Shown here piece after piece: positions 9,118 through 18,293 of a DNA stretch of 64,000 bases. The position numbers and the translations under genes are program-made. The stretch spans positions 117,826-181,825 of the forward strand of contig NZ_BOOA01000008.1 of NCBI RefSeq assembly GCF_016862995.1, written 5' to 3'. The notes beneath the pieces were generated by a model. It worked only from the letters and a program-made list of their open reading frames with translations, had not been told where the DNA came from and ran no database searches. The stretch's first letter is position 1. Every line of letters begins with the position of its first letter. This stretch comes from Acrocarpospora phusangensis (GTDB lineage Bacteria; Actinomycetota; Actinomycetes; Streptosporangiales; Streptosporangiaceae).

Positions 9118-12100
9118 TGCCAGAAAGCCGCGACGGCCGGATCGTCACCTTCTACTCGTTCAAGGGCGGCACCGGCCGGACGATGGCCCTCGCCAACACC
9201 GCGTGGATCCTCGCCGCGAACGGGTTCCGGATCCTCGTCGTGGACTGGGACCTCGAATCGCCGGGACTGCACAAGTTCTTCCGCCCGTTCCTGGACGGAA
9301 CCGAGATCGCCAGGACGCCCGGCGTGGTCGAGCTGATCACGGAGTACCGCGAGGCCGCGATCCGCGACAAGGAGCGCCCCGAGGACTGGCACGTCGAGTA
9401 CGCCCGGGTGAGCCCCAGCGTGGTCTCCATCGACTGGGACCATTTCCCCGGCGATGGGGCCATCGACTTCCTCTCGGCCGGGTCGCAGAATCGCGACTAC
9501 TCCACCTCGGTCTCCACCCTCGACTGGGACGACTTCTACGAGCGCCTCGGCGGCGGCCAGTTCTTCGACGCGCTGCGCGACCACATCAGGGCCGACTACG
9601 ACTACGCCCTGATCGACAGCAGGACCGGACTCAGCGACATCGCCGACATCTGCACGGTCCACCTGCCCGACGTCCTGGTCGCCTGCTTCACCCTCAGCGA
9701 CCAGAGCATCGAGGGAGCCGCCGGCGTCGCCACCCAGATCGCCGGCCGTTACGCGGACCGCAGGATCAGGATCCTGCCCGTCCCGATGCGGGTGGACGAC
9801 GCGGAGAAGGAGAAACTGGACGCCGGACGCGCGTACGCGCGCACCCAGTTCGCACGGTTCCCCACCGGTTTGGGCGGTGACGATGCGGACCGGTACTGGG
9901 GCAGCGTCGAGGTGCCGTACAAGGCGTACTACGCGTACGAGGAGACTCTGGCGACGTTCGCGGACACGCCGGCCTCGCCGGCCTCGCTGGTGTCCTCGTA
10001 CGAACGCCTGGCCGAGGTGATCACGGAAGGGCGTGTCACCAAGCTTCCACCCCTGGCGGAGGAGATCCGGCTGAACTACCGGGAACGGTTCGTCCGCCGC
10101 TGGCCGCATTCTCAGGTCGACATCCACCTCAGCTACATCCCTGAAGATCGCCTGTGGGCGGACTGGATCGGCTCCGTGCTCACCCAGGCGGGGCTGCGCG
10201 TGCACAGCGCGGACACGCCGGGCGGGCGGGCGGGCGGCCCGGCTCGCACGCTGGCGCTGCTCAGCCCGGGCTATCTCCGGTCCACGGCCGCGGAGTCGGC
10301 GCGGCGTCCGCCCGGCGCCGACTCGCCCCGGGGGCTGCTCGTGCCGGTCCGCGTCGCCGAGGTGCTGATGGAGGCGCCGTACGCGGGACCGGCCATGGTG
10401 GACCTGGTCCATCTGGACGAGGCGCAGGCACGCCGGGCGCTGCTGCGGGCGCTGGGCTGGTCGGAGCAGCGGGCGGTGGAGGCGGGGAAGCCGAGCGGGC
10501 CGAGATTCCCCGGCACGCCGCCGGCCGTGGTGGAACTGCCCACCCGCAACACCAGCTTCACCGGGCGCGCCGAGGTCCTGCAGCGGCTGCGCGACCAACT
10601 CGTCGGCGGCGCGCAGACCGTCGTCACCCAGGCCCGCGTGCCACACGCGCTGCACGGGCTGGGCGGCGTCGGCAAGACCCAGCTCGCGATCGAGTACGCG
10701 CACCGCTACCTGACCGACTACGACGTGGTCTGGTGGATCTCGGCGGAACAGCCCGAACTGCTGAACGGGGAGATGGCCGAGCTCGCGTACCGGCTGGGCA
10801 TCCGGGTGGGCGACAACGTGGCCGAAGCGGCGCAGGCGGCCCGGGAGGCGCTGCGCCGCGGCGAGCCGTACTCGCGGTGGCTGCTCATCTTCGACAACGC
10901 CGACCAGCCGAGGGACCTGGAGAACTTCATCCCGCGCGGCAACTCGGGGCACGTGCTGATCACCTCCAGGAGCACGATCTGGTCGCAGGCCGCCGAGCCG
11001 CTGGAGATCGACGTCTTCACCCGGGAGGAGAGCCTGGAGCATCTGCGGCGGCGGGTGCCCACCCTCAGCGACGAGCACGCGGACCGGGTCGCGGCGGCGC
11101 TGGGCGACCTCCCGCTCGCCATCGAGCAGGCGGGCGCCTGGCTCCAGGAGACCGGGATGAAGGTGGACGAGTACATCGAGCAGCTGTCCAGCCAGCCCTC
11201 CGCCACCCTCGCCCTCGGCGACACTCCCACCTACCCGGTCCCGGTCCTCATCACCTGGAACGTCTCGTTCAACCGGCTGAGCCAGCGTTCCCCGGCGGCG
11301 GTCCGGCTGCTGGAACTGCTCGCGTTCTTCGCCGCGGAGCCGGTCTCGCTCTCGATGCTGTACGGGGACGAGACGATCCGCTGCCTGGTCGACTACGACC
11401 CGTCCCTGCGCGAGAAGATCATGATCGGCCGGCTGATCCGGGACCTGAGCAGGTTCGCCCTCGCGAAAGTCGACCAGCGGAACAACAGCGTCCAGGTGCA
11501 CCGCCTGGTCCAGGCCGTGCTGCGCGACCGCATGGACGACGACGAGCGGGAGCGCACGGTCCACGACGTGCACCGCATCCTGCTGGGCGCGCGTCCCCGC
11601 GAGGGCGACACCGACGACGCCAGGAACTGGCCGCGCTACGACGAGATCTGGCCGCACCTCGCCCCCTCCAACGCCGACAGCTGCGACGAGGAGGAGACCC
11701 GCCAGCTGCTCATCGACCGTGTCCGCTACCTCTGGAAGCGCGGCGAGTTCGACCGGGCCCTGGCCCTCGGCCAGCGGCTGGAGGAACGCTGGATCAGCAA
11801 GCTCGGCACGTACGACCGCCAGACCCTGCACCTGCGCTTCCAGATGGCCAACGTGATGCGGTCGCAGGGCCGTTACCAGGAGGCCTGCGACCTCGATTCC
11901 GCGGTGCTCGCCGACCAGCGCGAGAAGCTGGACGACCCGCACCCGCACACGCTGATGACCGCGGCCGGGCTGGCGGCCGACCTGCGCGCGCTCGGCCAGC
12001 TCCAGGAGTCCCTGCGGATGGAGCGGGAGAGCCTCGCGCAGACCCGGGAGCTCTTCCTCGACGACCACCCGCGCACGCTCATGGCGGCCAACAACCTGGC

Positions 12101-13016
12101 GTGCGCCCTGCGCCACGTGGGGGACTTCCAGGGCGCGCTCCGGCTCGACCGGGAGACGCTGGACCGGCGCCGCGCGGTCCTCGGCACGGATCACTTCTTC
12201 ACGCTGTTCTCGGAGAACAACCTCGCCCTGAACGTGCGGGAGGCCGGCGAGTACGAGAAGTCCGTGGAGATGCTGCGGGTCACCCTGGCGAGCTACCAGC
12301 GCGTGCTCGGCGAGGACATGGTCGACACCCTGCGCACCGCCCAGAGCCTGGCGATCTCGCTGCGGAAGGCCGGCCGCCTGGGCGAGGCCAGGCAGCTCAC
12401 CCAGGCCACCTACGACCGTTACCTGCAGCGGTACGGCGCGGAGTCCCCGGAAGCGGTCTCCTGCAAGCTCATCCTCGCCTGTGACCTGAACGCCGCCGGG
12501 GATCCCGCCGCGGCCCGGGTGCTGGCCGAGGAGGTCCGCCAGACGTACGAGCGCAGCCTCGGCGTGGACAACCCGTACGCGCTGATCGCGGCCAACAACG
12601 TGGCCATCTACCTGCGCCGGACCCGTGATCTCGGCGAGGCCCGCGTGCTCGGGGAGCGCACTCTCGGCCTCTTCACGGAGCGGCTCGGCGCGGATCATCC
12701 GCTCCGGCTCGTCTGCGCGGTCAACGTGGCCAACGGCTACGCCGATCTGGGCGATTTCGACAGTGCGAAGAGCCTGCAGCGCGACACCCTCGCACGGCTC
12801 AGGGACGTCAAGGGCCAAGACCACGCCGACACGCTCGTCTGCCAGGCGAACCTGGCCATCGTGCTGCGCGAGACCGGGCCTTCCGACGAGGTCAAGAAGC
12901 AGCGTGACCCGGCGCTGGCGCGACTGGGACAGACCCTGGGCGAGGCGCATCCGGTGCTGGCGGCGCTGCTGGACTGGCGGCTGGTCGGCATCGACCTCGA
13001 ACCGCTGCCCTGGTAG
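9117..13016 (+). CDS. fxsT: FxSxx-COOH system ATPase with TIR-like, NB-ARC and TPR parts
   Basis: This is a 1299-residue protein. Residues 8-330 are a ParA/MinD-like ATPase whose P-loop is KGGTGRT (16-22): the signature Lys16 is kept but the usual P-loop Lys is Arg21. Residues ~335-445 look like a degenerate TIR domain ([18 protein letters not shown]). Residues ~480-790 are NB-ARC: P-loop GLGGVGKT (514-521), Walker B LLIFDNAD, and [11 protein letters not shown]. Residues ~865-1280 are about nine 42-residue TPRs with recurring DHPxTL and NNLA motifs. The architecture is that of STAND/NLR-type sensors. ATG at 9117 follows GGGAGG. The partner ligand is unknown. Confidence 0.88.
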   Translation: MPESRDGRIVTFYSFKGGTGRTMALANTAWILAANGFRILVVDWDLESPGLHKFFRPFLDGTEIARTPGVVELITEYREAAIRDKERPEDWHVEYARVSPSVVSIDWDHFPGDGAIDFLSAGSQNRDYSTSVSTLDWDDFYERLGGGQFFDALRDHIRADYDYALIDSRTGLSDIADICTVHLPDVLVACFTLSDQSIEGAAGVATQIAGRYADRRIRILPVPMRVDDAEKEKLDAGRAYARTQFARFPTGLGGDDADRYWGSVEVPYKAYYAYEETLATFADTPASPASLVSSYERLAEVITEGRVTKLPPLAEEIRLNYRERFVRRWPHSQVDIHLSYIPEDRLWADWIGSVLTQAGLRVHSADTPGGRAGGPARTLALLSPGYLRSTAAESARRPPGADSPRGLLVPVRVAEVLMEAPYAGPAMVDLVHLDEAQARRALLRALGWSEQRAVEAGKPSGPRFPGTPPAVVELPTRNTSFTGRAEVLQRLRDQLVGGAQTVVTQARVPHALHGLGGVGKTQLAIEYAHRYLTDYDVVWWISAEQPELLNGEMAELAYRLGIRVGDNVAEAAQAAREALRRGEPYSRWLLIFDNADQPRDLENFIPRGNSGHVLITSRSTIWSQAAEPLEIDVFTREESLEHLRRRVPTLSDEHADRVAAALGDLPLAIEQAGAWLQETGMKVDEYIEQLSSQPSATLALGDTPTYPVPVLITWNVSFNRLSQRSPAAVRLLELLAFFAAEPVSLSMLYGDETIRCLVDYDPSLREKIMIGRLIRDLSRFALAKVDQRNNSVQVHRLVQAVLRDRMDDDERERTVHDVHRILLGARPREGDTDDARNWPRYDEIWPHLAPSNADSCDEEETRQLLIDRVRYLWKRGEFDRALALGQRLEERWISKLGTYDRQTLHLRFQMANVMRSQGRYQEACDLDSAVLADQREKLDDPHPHTLMTAAGLAADLRALGQLQESLRMERESLAQTRELFLDDHPRTLMAANNLACALRHVGDFQGALRLDRETLDRRRAVLGTDHFFTLFSENNLALNVREAGEYEKSVEMLRVTLASYQRVLGEDMVDTLRTAQSLAISLRKAGRLGEARQLTQATYDRYLQRYGAESPEAVSCKLILACDLNAAGDPAAARVLAEEVRQTYERSLGVDNPYALIAANNVAIYLRRTRDLGEARVLGERTLGLFTERLGADHPLRLVCAVNVANGYADLGDFDSAKSLQRDTLARLRDVKGQDHADTLVCQANLAIVLRETGPSDEVKKQRDPALARLGQTLGEAHPVLAALLDWRLVGIDLEPLPW

Positions 13017-13017
13017 G

Positions 13018-13905
13018 TCAGCGGCTCAGCTGCGCGAGCCAGGGGAGCAGGTCGGGCAGGACCTCGATGGCGTCGAAGTGCGCGGCGCCGGGCTGTACGG
13101 TGAACCGCGCCGACGGGATGCGCTGGGCGAGCCAGCGGGAGTGGCTGACCGGGGAGAACACGTCGTCCTCGCCGTGCCACACGACCGTCGGCACCCGGAT
13201 CTCGGCCGGGTCGATCCCCCACGGCGAGCAGAAGGCGATGGCGTCGTCGATCCACCCGGCGGGCGAGGCCCGCACCGCCTCCGCGAAGTTCCTGGCGAGC
13301 ATGGTCCGGATGCCGGTGTCGGCCACCACCCGCCGGTCGGCGTCCCTGAGCTCGGCGAAGAGGCTGTTCACCAGGTGAGCGGGGTCCCTGCGGATCTCCT
13401 GGGCGGCCCAGGCCAGCCGGGCGGCCAGCAGGGCGTGGTTGTGCCGCGCGGTCTGGTATTCACGGATGTTCGCCGGCGTCATGCCCGCGAACCAGTCCAG
13501 CCAGTCCAGGCCGTCCGCGCCGGGCGGCGCCAGGCTGACCAGGACGGCCACCCGGGTGACCCGCTCGGGGATCAGCGCGGCGCAGGCGAGGGCGTGCGGC
13601 CCGCCGCCGGAGCGTCCCACGACCGCGAAGGAGTCGAGTCCCAGGTGGTCGGCTATCGCCGCGACGTCGGAGGCCACGTCGCTGACCCGGCGCCCGGGAT
13701 GGCGGTCGGAGCGGCCGTAGCCGGGGCGGTCGTAGGTGATGAGCCGAACGCCGAGGCGGTAGAGCAGGCCGTCGCGGGGGACCGGCCCGACCCTGCTGCC
13801 TGGGGTTCCATGTAATAGCAGCACCGGAATGCCGCCTTGGATCTTTCCCCTCTGGGCGACCGCGAGGATTCTCGTACGATCGGCTGAGCGAATAGCCTCC
13901 GTCAA
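13018..13905 (-). CDS. Alpha/beta hydrolase, FxS locus copy 1
   Basis: This 295-residue alpha/beta hydrolase has the oxyanion HGTPGSR motif, nucleophile Ser99 in GRSGGG, acid Asp247/248 in WHGEDD and His276 in GAAHFD, so the triad is intact. The substrate is unknown. It faces fxsT tail to tail, two bases apart. A clear paralogue (15758-16642) faces the second ATPase in the same way, sharing LITYDRPGYG, GRSGGGPHALACAAL and PGAAHFDA. The start is TTG at 13905 with a weak AAGGGC site. Confidence 0.85.
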   Translation of the reverse strand: MTEAIRSADRTRILAVAQRGKIQGGIPVLLLHGTPGSRVGPVPRDGLLYRLGVRLITYDRPGYGRSDRHPGRRVSDVASDVAAIADHLGLDSFAVVGRSGGGPHALACAALIPERVTRVAVLVSLAPPGADGLDWLDWFAGMTPANIREYQTARHNHALLAARLAWAAQEIRRDPAHLVNSLFAELRDADRRVVADTGIRTMLARNFAEAVRASPAGWIDDAIAFCSPWGIDPAEIRVPTVVWHGEDDVFSPVSHSRWLAQRIPSARFTVQPGAAHFDAIEVLPDLLPWLAQLSR

Positions 13906-14298
13906 AGCCCTTGCCCCCTAAGGCGTGTCCTGAACGGATCCGCGTCCAGCATCCCCCGTGGCCGGGGAGCTGGGAAGGGCTGGTAAGTGCATGCGATACG
14001 TGCCGTTTGTCGTGTTTACGGTTGGTCACTTTGACCTTGGTCTTTCTCACCGTGAGAGGAAGACTGGACTACTATTCAGGTCTGCACCACCACATCTCCC
14101 CGGCGGGATGCAATTACGCTGCTTGTCCGCATTTTGGGCGATGTCGATTGCTTGGCTGGATCCTGCGCACTGTGGTTATGATGCGCCATGGCGGCGTAGA
14201 TCCGCTGGCATGGGTAAACCCATCGGCATTCGCATGCGGAAAGTGTGGTCCGGGTGCTTCTATCGATCGCGGACAGAAACGAAACCGAGGGTGAAATG
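13906..14298. other. Divergent intergenic region
   Basis: These 393 bp separate hydrolase 1 (leftward) from the second ATPase (rightward), so promoters for both should lie here. Base composition is lower in GC than the flanks (for example 14000-14170). Short frames cross it but none has a convincing ribosome site plus protein-like sequence. No third FxSxx-type peptide was found in it. Confidence 0.5.
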
Positions 14299-15765
14299 AT
14301 GACTGATCGACAAGGCAAGATCATCACGTTTTATTCGTATAAAGGCGGAACCGGGCGGACCATGGCCCTCGCGAATTGCGCCTGGATTCTCGCGAGCCGG
14401 GGGCACCGGGTCCTCTGCGTCGACTTCGACACCGAGTCGCCTGGGCTGCTGCACTACTTCGAACCGTTCCTGGGCCAGTGGTCGGCATCGGCGTCGGGAG
14501 TGATCGAGTTGTTCACCGGCTACGAGCACGCCGCCAAGGATGGCCGTGACCTGGACGCATTGATCGCGCGGCATGCCGATGCGGCCTCCCTGGTGCTTCC
14601 CGTTTCCTGGGGCCATTTCCCGGAGGGAGGTTCCTTAGGTCTGATCCCGGCCGGTCGGCAGCGGCGTGAATACTCCGCTCAGCTGTCCGGATTCGGCTGG
14701 GACAAGTTCTTCGATGGCTTGAAAGGCACCCAATTCATTAAAGCTCTGCGTGCGAATTTCAAGCGTGACTACGACTATGTGCTGATCGACAGCAAGACCG
14801 GCCGGGGTGAGATCTCCGATGTCTGCGCGGTCGACTTTCCGGACACCCTCGTGGTGTGCTTCACCCTGAATGATCAGAGCATTGACGGGGCGTCGGAGCT
14901 GGCCAGGGAGATCAGCGACCGGTATCGCCACATCGAGATCCTTCCGGTCCCGATGCGGATCGAGGAGGGTGAGAAGGAGAAGGCGGACAACGGGCGGACA
15001 TACGCCAGGAACCGGTTCTCCAGGTTCCCGGTGGGCCTGCCGGCGGAGCAGACTCGGCGGTACTGGGGATCGGTCGAGATCCCGCACCGGTCGTTCTACG
15101 CGTTCGAGGAGATCCTCGCGACGTTCGGCGACGGGCCGGACGTGCATTCGTCCTTGCTGGCGGCCTACGAACGGCTGACCGGGGCGATCACCGGCGGTGC
15201 GGTCACCGCGCTCGGGGTGCCGTGGATCGCGGGCAGGCCCATGACGGCGGAGGAGGCCGAGGCGCTGCGGATACGCCACCGCTGGGTCTTCAACCGCAAG
15301 CGCATCAACCCGGGCACCACGGTCTATCTCAGTCACGTGCCGGAGGACCGGGCCTGGGCCGAGTGGATCCAGTTCCTGCTCAGCCGTTTCGGTCTGTACG
15401 TGATCCCGCGCTGCTCAGGCGTGGAGAACGACGAGGAGATCGAGCGGGCGGTCAAGGACGCCGATCACATCGTCGAGGTGGTCTCGCGGTCGTACCTGGA
15501 CGCGCAGGGATCCAGGCGGGTCCGTGGCACGGCCGCCGCGGAGGATCCCGTCGGCGCCGGCCGCCTGCTCAAGCGGGTGCTGGTCGGGGAGATCGGCCAG
15601 GTGGCCCCGATGGTGGCGGAGGACCTGGTCGATCTGACCGGGCTGACGCCGGAGGAGGCCGTTCACACGCTGCTGGGGGTTTTCGGGCGGAGCGCGACAT
15701 CGACGCAGATCGAGGAGGCGCTCCGTTCGGGGCCCCGGTTCCCGGTGCCCGGCCCGCTCAGTTGA
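14299..15765 (+). CDS. Shortened FxsT-like ATPase (ParA-like plus TIR-like only)
   Basis: These 488 residues align with the first ~470 residues of FxsT. They share [12 protein letters not shown] (Lys15, Arg20), DTESPGL, LIDSKTG, CFTLNDQSI, LPVPMR, RYWGSVEIP and then the TIR-like VYLSHVPEDRAWAEWI. The protein stops right after SGPRFP, the point where FxsT begins its NB-ARC domain, so NB-ARC and TPRs are missing. Only GPLS and a stop follow. ATG at 14299 gives an N-terminus parallel to FxsT; ATG 14296 is adjacent. It is probably a duplicate that lost its sensor half but kept an intact reading frame. Confidence 0.8.
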   Translation: MTDRQGKIITFYSYKGGTGRTMALANCAWILASRGHRVLCVDFDTESPGLLHYFEPFLGQWSASASGVIELFTGYEHAAKDGRDLDALIARHADAASLVLPVSWGHFPEGGSLGLIPAGRQRREYSAQLSGFGWDKFFDGLKGTQFIKALRANFKRDYDYVLIDSKTGRGEISDVCAVDFPDTLVVCFTLNDQSIDGASELAREISDRYRHIEILPVPMRIEEGEKEKADNGRTYARNRFSRFPVGLPAEQTRRYWGSVEIPHRSFYAFEEILATFGDGPDVHSSLLAAYERLTGAITGGAVTALGVPWIAGRPMTAEEAEALRIRHRWVFNRKRINPGTTVYLSHVPEDRAWAEWIQFLLSRFGLYVIPRCSGVENDEEIERAVKDADHIVEVVSRSYLDAQGSRRVRGTAAAEDPVGAGRLLKRVLVGEIGQVAPMVAEDLVDLTGLTPEEAVHTLLGVFGRSATSTQIEEALRSGPRFPVPGPLS

Positions 15766-16642
15766 GGGCGGGGTCGCCGCTGCCGATCAACCAGGGGAGT
15801 ATGCGCGGGAGCGCGTCCAGCGCGTCGAAATGGGCGGCTCCCGGCCGTACGCTCAGCAGGGCCGTGGGGATGTGTCTCGCCAGCCAGAGGGAGTGGCCGA
15901 TGGGCGAGAACACGTCCTCGGTGCCGTGCCAGAGGAACGTCGGCACGGTGATGCGGCCGGGGTCGAACCCCCAGGGGGCGATGAAGGCGAGGAGGTCGTC
16001 GATCCAGCCGTCCGCCGAGTTCTTCAGCGCCTCCGCGTAGTTGACCTCCAGCTGCGCGCGGATGCCGATGTCGGAGACGACCTGCCGGTCGGCGATCGGC
16101 AGCTCGTGGTAGAGCGACTCGATCAGCCGTACGGGATCGGCCCTGATGCCGTCGGCGGCCGGGGTGAGGCTCTGGGCGAGGTGGGGCCGCCCGTTGGCCG
16201 CCGCCAGGTACTCCCGGACGTTGGAGGCCGTCATGCCGGCGAGCCAGTCGAGTCCTTCGGCCAGGCGGGGAGCCAGGGCGACCAGGGCCGCGCACCGGGT
16301 CACCCGGTCGCCGAGGAGCGCCGCGCAGGCCAGCGCGTGCGGCCCGCCGCCGGAGCGCCCGGCCACCGCGAACCGGCGGACGTCCAGGTGGTCGGCGAGC
16401 AGTGCCACATCTGCGGCGCAGTCGGCGACGGTCCGGTCGGGCTGCCGGTCGGACTCCCCGTAGCCGGGGCGGTCGTAGGTGATCAGGCGGATGTTGAGCC
16501 GGCGTAGCAGAGAGCTGCGCGGACGTGGGGCCAGGCGGCTTCCCGGGGTGCCGTGCAGCAGGAAGAGGGGGTGCCCGTCCTGTGCGCCCTCCTGTTGGAA
16601 GGCCAGCCGCCGGCCGTGTGAGACCTGAACGAAATCAACCAA
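15758..16642 (-). CDS. Alpha/beta hydrolase, FxS locus copy 2
   Basis: This 294-residue paralogue of the 13018-13905 hydrolase has HGTPGSR, Ser97 in GRSGGG, Asp in WHGTED and His in PGAAHFD. It overlaps the 3' end of the shortened ATPase by eight bases, convergent, repeating the arrangement seen at fxsT. TTG at 16642 has an excellent GGAGGAAG site and begins where similarity to copy 1 begins; an ATG at 16702 would add 20 unconserved residues. The substrate is unknown. Confidence 0.83.
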   Translation of the reverse strand: MVDFVQVSHGRRLAFQQEGAQDGHPLFLLHGTPGSRLAPRPRSSLLRRLNIRLITYDRPGYGESDRQPDRTVADCAADVALLADHLDVRRFAVAGRSGGGPHALACAALLGDRVTRCAALVALAPRLAEGLDWLAGMTASNVREYLAAANGRPHLAQSLTPAADGIRADPVRLIESLYHELPIADRQVVSDIGIRAQLEVNYAEALKNSADGWIDDLLAFIAPWGFDPGRITVPTFLWHGTEDVFSPIGHSLWLARHIPTALLSVRPGAAHFDALDALPRILPWLIGSGDPALN

Positions 16643-16771
16643 TTCGTCTTCCTCCGTAGTCGCCTTTCCTGCCGGTTTGATCAGGGGGACTTCTCGGAGC
16701 AAAGACTAGGGCGTCACCGTAGGACGGGAAGGCGCTATCTCGTGGTTCATAGGCGCTGTTGGCGGGATTTC

Positions 16772-17368
16772 TCAGACCGTCAGGAGCGCCAGCTCTCGGG
16801 TGAGGTTTTCCCTCGCTTGGTTGGTCCAGAGGGATTGGGCGGTTGAAGTCTGGAATAAGGGGTTTTTGGTGAGGAGTCGGGTGAGGACTTCGGTTCTGCC
16901 GGTTTTGAAAAGGTTGAGGGGGACGTGGTGGTATTCCTGGCGGATTGACTGGCTGTATTCGTCGTACGCCGCGGGAGCCGCGCCCAGGATGGACAGGTCG
17001 GCGTCGCACAGGACGGCCGCGTTCCGGTCGCCCGGGTCGTGGCTGTGGGTGGCCGTGACGCGGACCAGGCGGGCCACCTCGGCGGCGGCCGGGTAGCCGC
17101 AGGCGGTGAGGCGGGTGTGGGCCAGCTGGGCGCTGCGCTCCTCGTCGTGGCCGGGACGGCCTTCGTAGACGGCGTCGTGGAACCAGGCGGCGAGCCGTAC
17201 GGCGAGGAGGTCGTCGGCGTGGGCGGCGAGGCGGTCGACGGCGGTGAGGACGGCCCGCAGGTGGGCGCGGTCGTGGTAGCGCCGGTGGGGTTCCGACCAC
17301 CGCGCCTCCAGTTCGGCGAGGAGTGCGGTGGCGGCGGGAGAGCCGGGCAGACCGAGCGGATTGTCCAC
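16772..17368 (-). CDS. HD-domain hydrolase-like protein
   Basis: This 198-residue protein has the HD-superfamily pattern: YHDRAHL near residue 31, WFHDAVYE (the His-Asp metal pair) near 62, and a further conserved segment ATHSHDPGDRNAAVLCDADLSILG. Such proteins are metal-dependent phosphohydrolases, and this subgroup (often called a predicted metal-dependent HD superfamily phosphohydrolase) has no assigned substrate. GTG at 17368. It is divergent from the MoxR gene, 34 bp apart. Confidence 0.8.
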   Translation of the reverse strand: MDNPLGLPGSPAATALLAELEARWSEPHRRYHDRAHLRAVLTAVDRLAAHADDLLAVRLAAWFHDAVYEGRPGHDEERSAQLAHTRLTACGYPAAAEVARLVRVTATHSHDPGDRNAAVLCDADLSILGAAPAAYDEYSQSIRQEYHHVPLNLFKTGRTEVLTRLLTKNPLFQTSTAQSLWTNQARENLTRELALLTV

Positions 17369-17402
17369 GGGGAAAAGGTAACCGGTGGCGTAGCCTGAGG
17401 GC

Positions 17403-18293
17403 GTGTGGGAGCGAACGGGCAGAGCCTCTGAAATCGATACTCCGGCGGCGCTGGCACGGCTGATGGAGGAGCGGGACTATCTCGCCGACGAGGGGCTCGC
17501 CACGGCGGCGTTCCTGGCGCTGAAGATGGGCCGCCCGCTGTTCCTGGAGGGCGAGGCGGGGGTCGGCAAGACCGAGCTGGCCAAGACCCTCTCGGCGGTG
17601 CTGGACGCGCCGCTGATCCGGTTGCAGTGCTACGAGGGGCTGGACGCCGCGCAGGCGCTGTACGACTGGGACTTCGCCCGCCAGCTACTGCACCTGAAGG
17701 CGGCCGAGGCGGTGGGCGCGGCCGACGTGCGGGCGCTCGAAGGGGAGATCTACGACCGGCGCTTCCTGATCGCCCGGCCGCTGCTGCGCGCCCTGGAGGT
17801 GCAGCCCGCGGTGCTGCTGGTGGACGAGATCGACCGGGCCGACGACGAGTTCGAGGCGTTCCTGCTGGAGGTCCTGTCGGACTTCACCATCTCGATCCCG
17901 GAGCTGGGCACGATCGCGGCCGCCGCGCCGCCGGTGGTGGTGGTGACCTCCAACCGTACGCGGGAGGTGCACGACGCGCTCAAGCGGCGGTGCCTCTACC
18001 ACTGGCTGGAGCACCCGGGCTTCGACCGCGAGGTGGCCATCCTGACGCGCCGCCTGCCGGCCTGCACGGAGACGCTGGCGGCGCAGGTCGCCAGGGCCGC
18101 CGCCCGGCTCAGGGAGGCCGACCTGGTCAAGCCGCCGGGCATCGCGGAGACCCTGGACTGGACGGAGGCCCTGCTCACCCTGGGCGCCGCCGAGCTCAAC
18201 CCCGATCTGGCCGCCGCCACCCTCGGCGCGGTGCTGAAATATCGGGAGGACCAGCAGTTCACGGTGAAGAACGGCCTGCTGCGCGATGCCTGA
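17403..18293 (+). CDS. MoxR-family AAA+ ATPase (CoxD-like)
   Basis: This 296-residue AAA+ protein has Walker A GEAGVGKT (50-57), Walker B VLLVDEIDRAD, sensor TSNRTREVHDALKRRC and no extra domain. It is the first of four overlapping genes with a VWA protein, an XdhC-type protein and a MobA-like nucleotidyltransferase. In CO dehydrogenase and related molybdenum hydroxylase systems the MoxR/VWA pair (CoxD/CoxE) remodels the active site. By context it is an enzyme-maturation chaperone. The GTG start follows the divergent HD gene. Confidence 0.85.
   Translation: MWERTGRASEIDTPAALARLMEERDYLADEGLATAAFLALKMGRPLFLEGEAGVGKTELAKTLSAVLDAPLIRLQCYEGLDAAQALYDWDFARQLLHLKAAEAVGAADVRALEGEIYDRRFLIARPLLRALEVQPAVLLVDEIDRADDEFEAFLLEVLSDFTISIPELGTIAAAAPPVVVVTSNRTREVHDALKRRCLYHWLEHPGFDREVAILTRRLPACTETLAAQVARAAARLREADLVKPPGIAETLDWTEALLTLGAAELNPDLAAATLGAVLKYREDQQFTVKNGLLRDA

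Noticed and set aside
9063..12950. 1295-codon open frame on the reverse strand of fxsT
   Set aside because: Its Val/Leu/His/Arg-rich composition mirrors the forward codons; fxsT has clear domains, so this is an antisense artefact.
12625..13815. 396-codon frame across the fxsT end and hydrolase 1
   Set aside because: Overlaps two well-supported genes in other frames and is not protein-like.
13911..14299. Short frames in the divergent gap, including one from ATG 14210
   Set aside because: Checked as a possible third precursor peptide; no FxSxx ending, no leader-like motif and no convincing ribosome site.
14299..15765. Chromosome partition gene parA
   Set aside because: No parB or parS site nearby, the P-loop has Arg for Lys, and the closest relative is the FxsT N-terminus.
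7000..17400. Integrated mobile element carrying the FxS locus
   Set aside because: No integrase, transposase, direct repeats or tRNA target site found at either edge; codon use and GC of the large genes match the surroundings.
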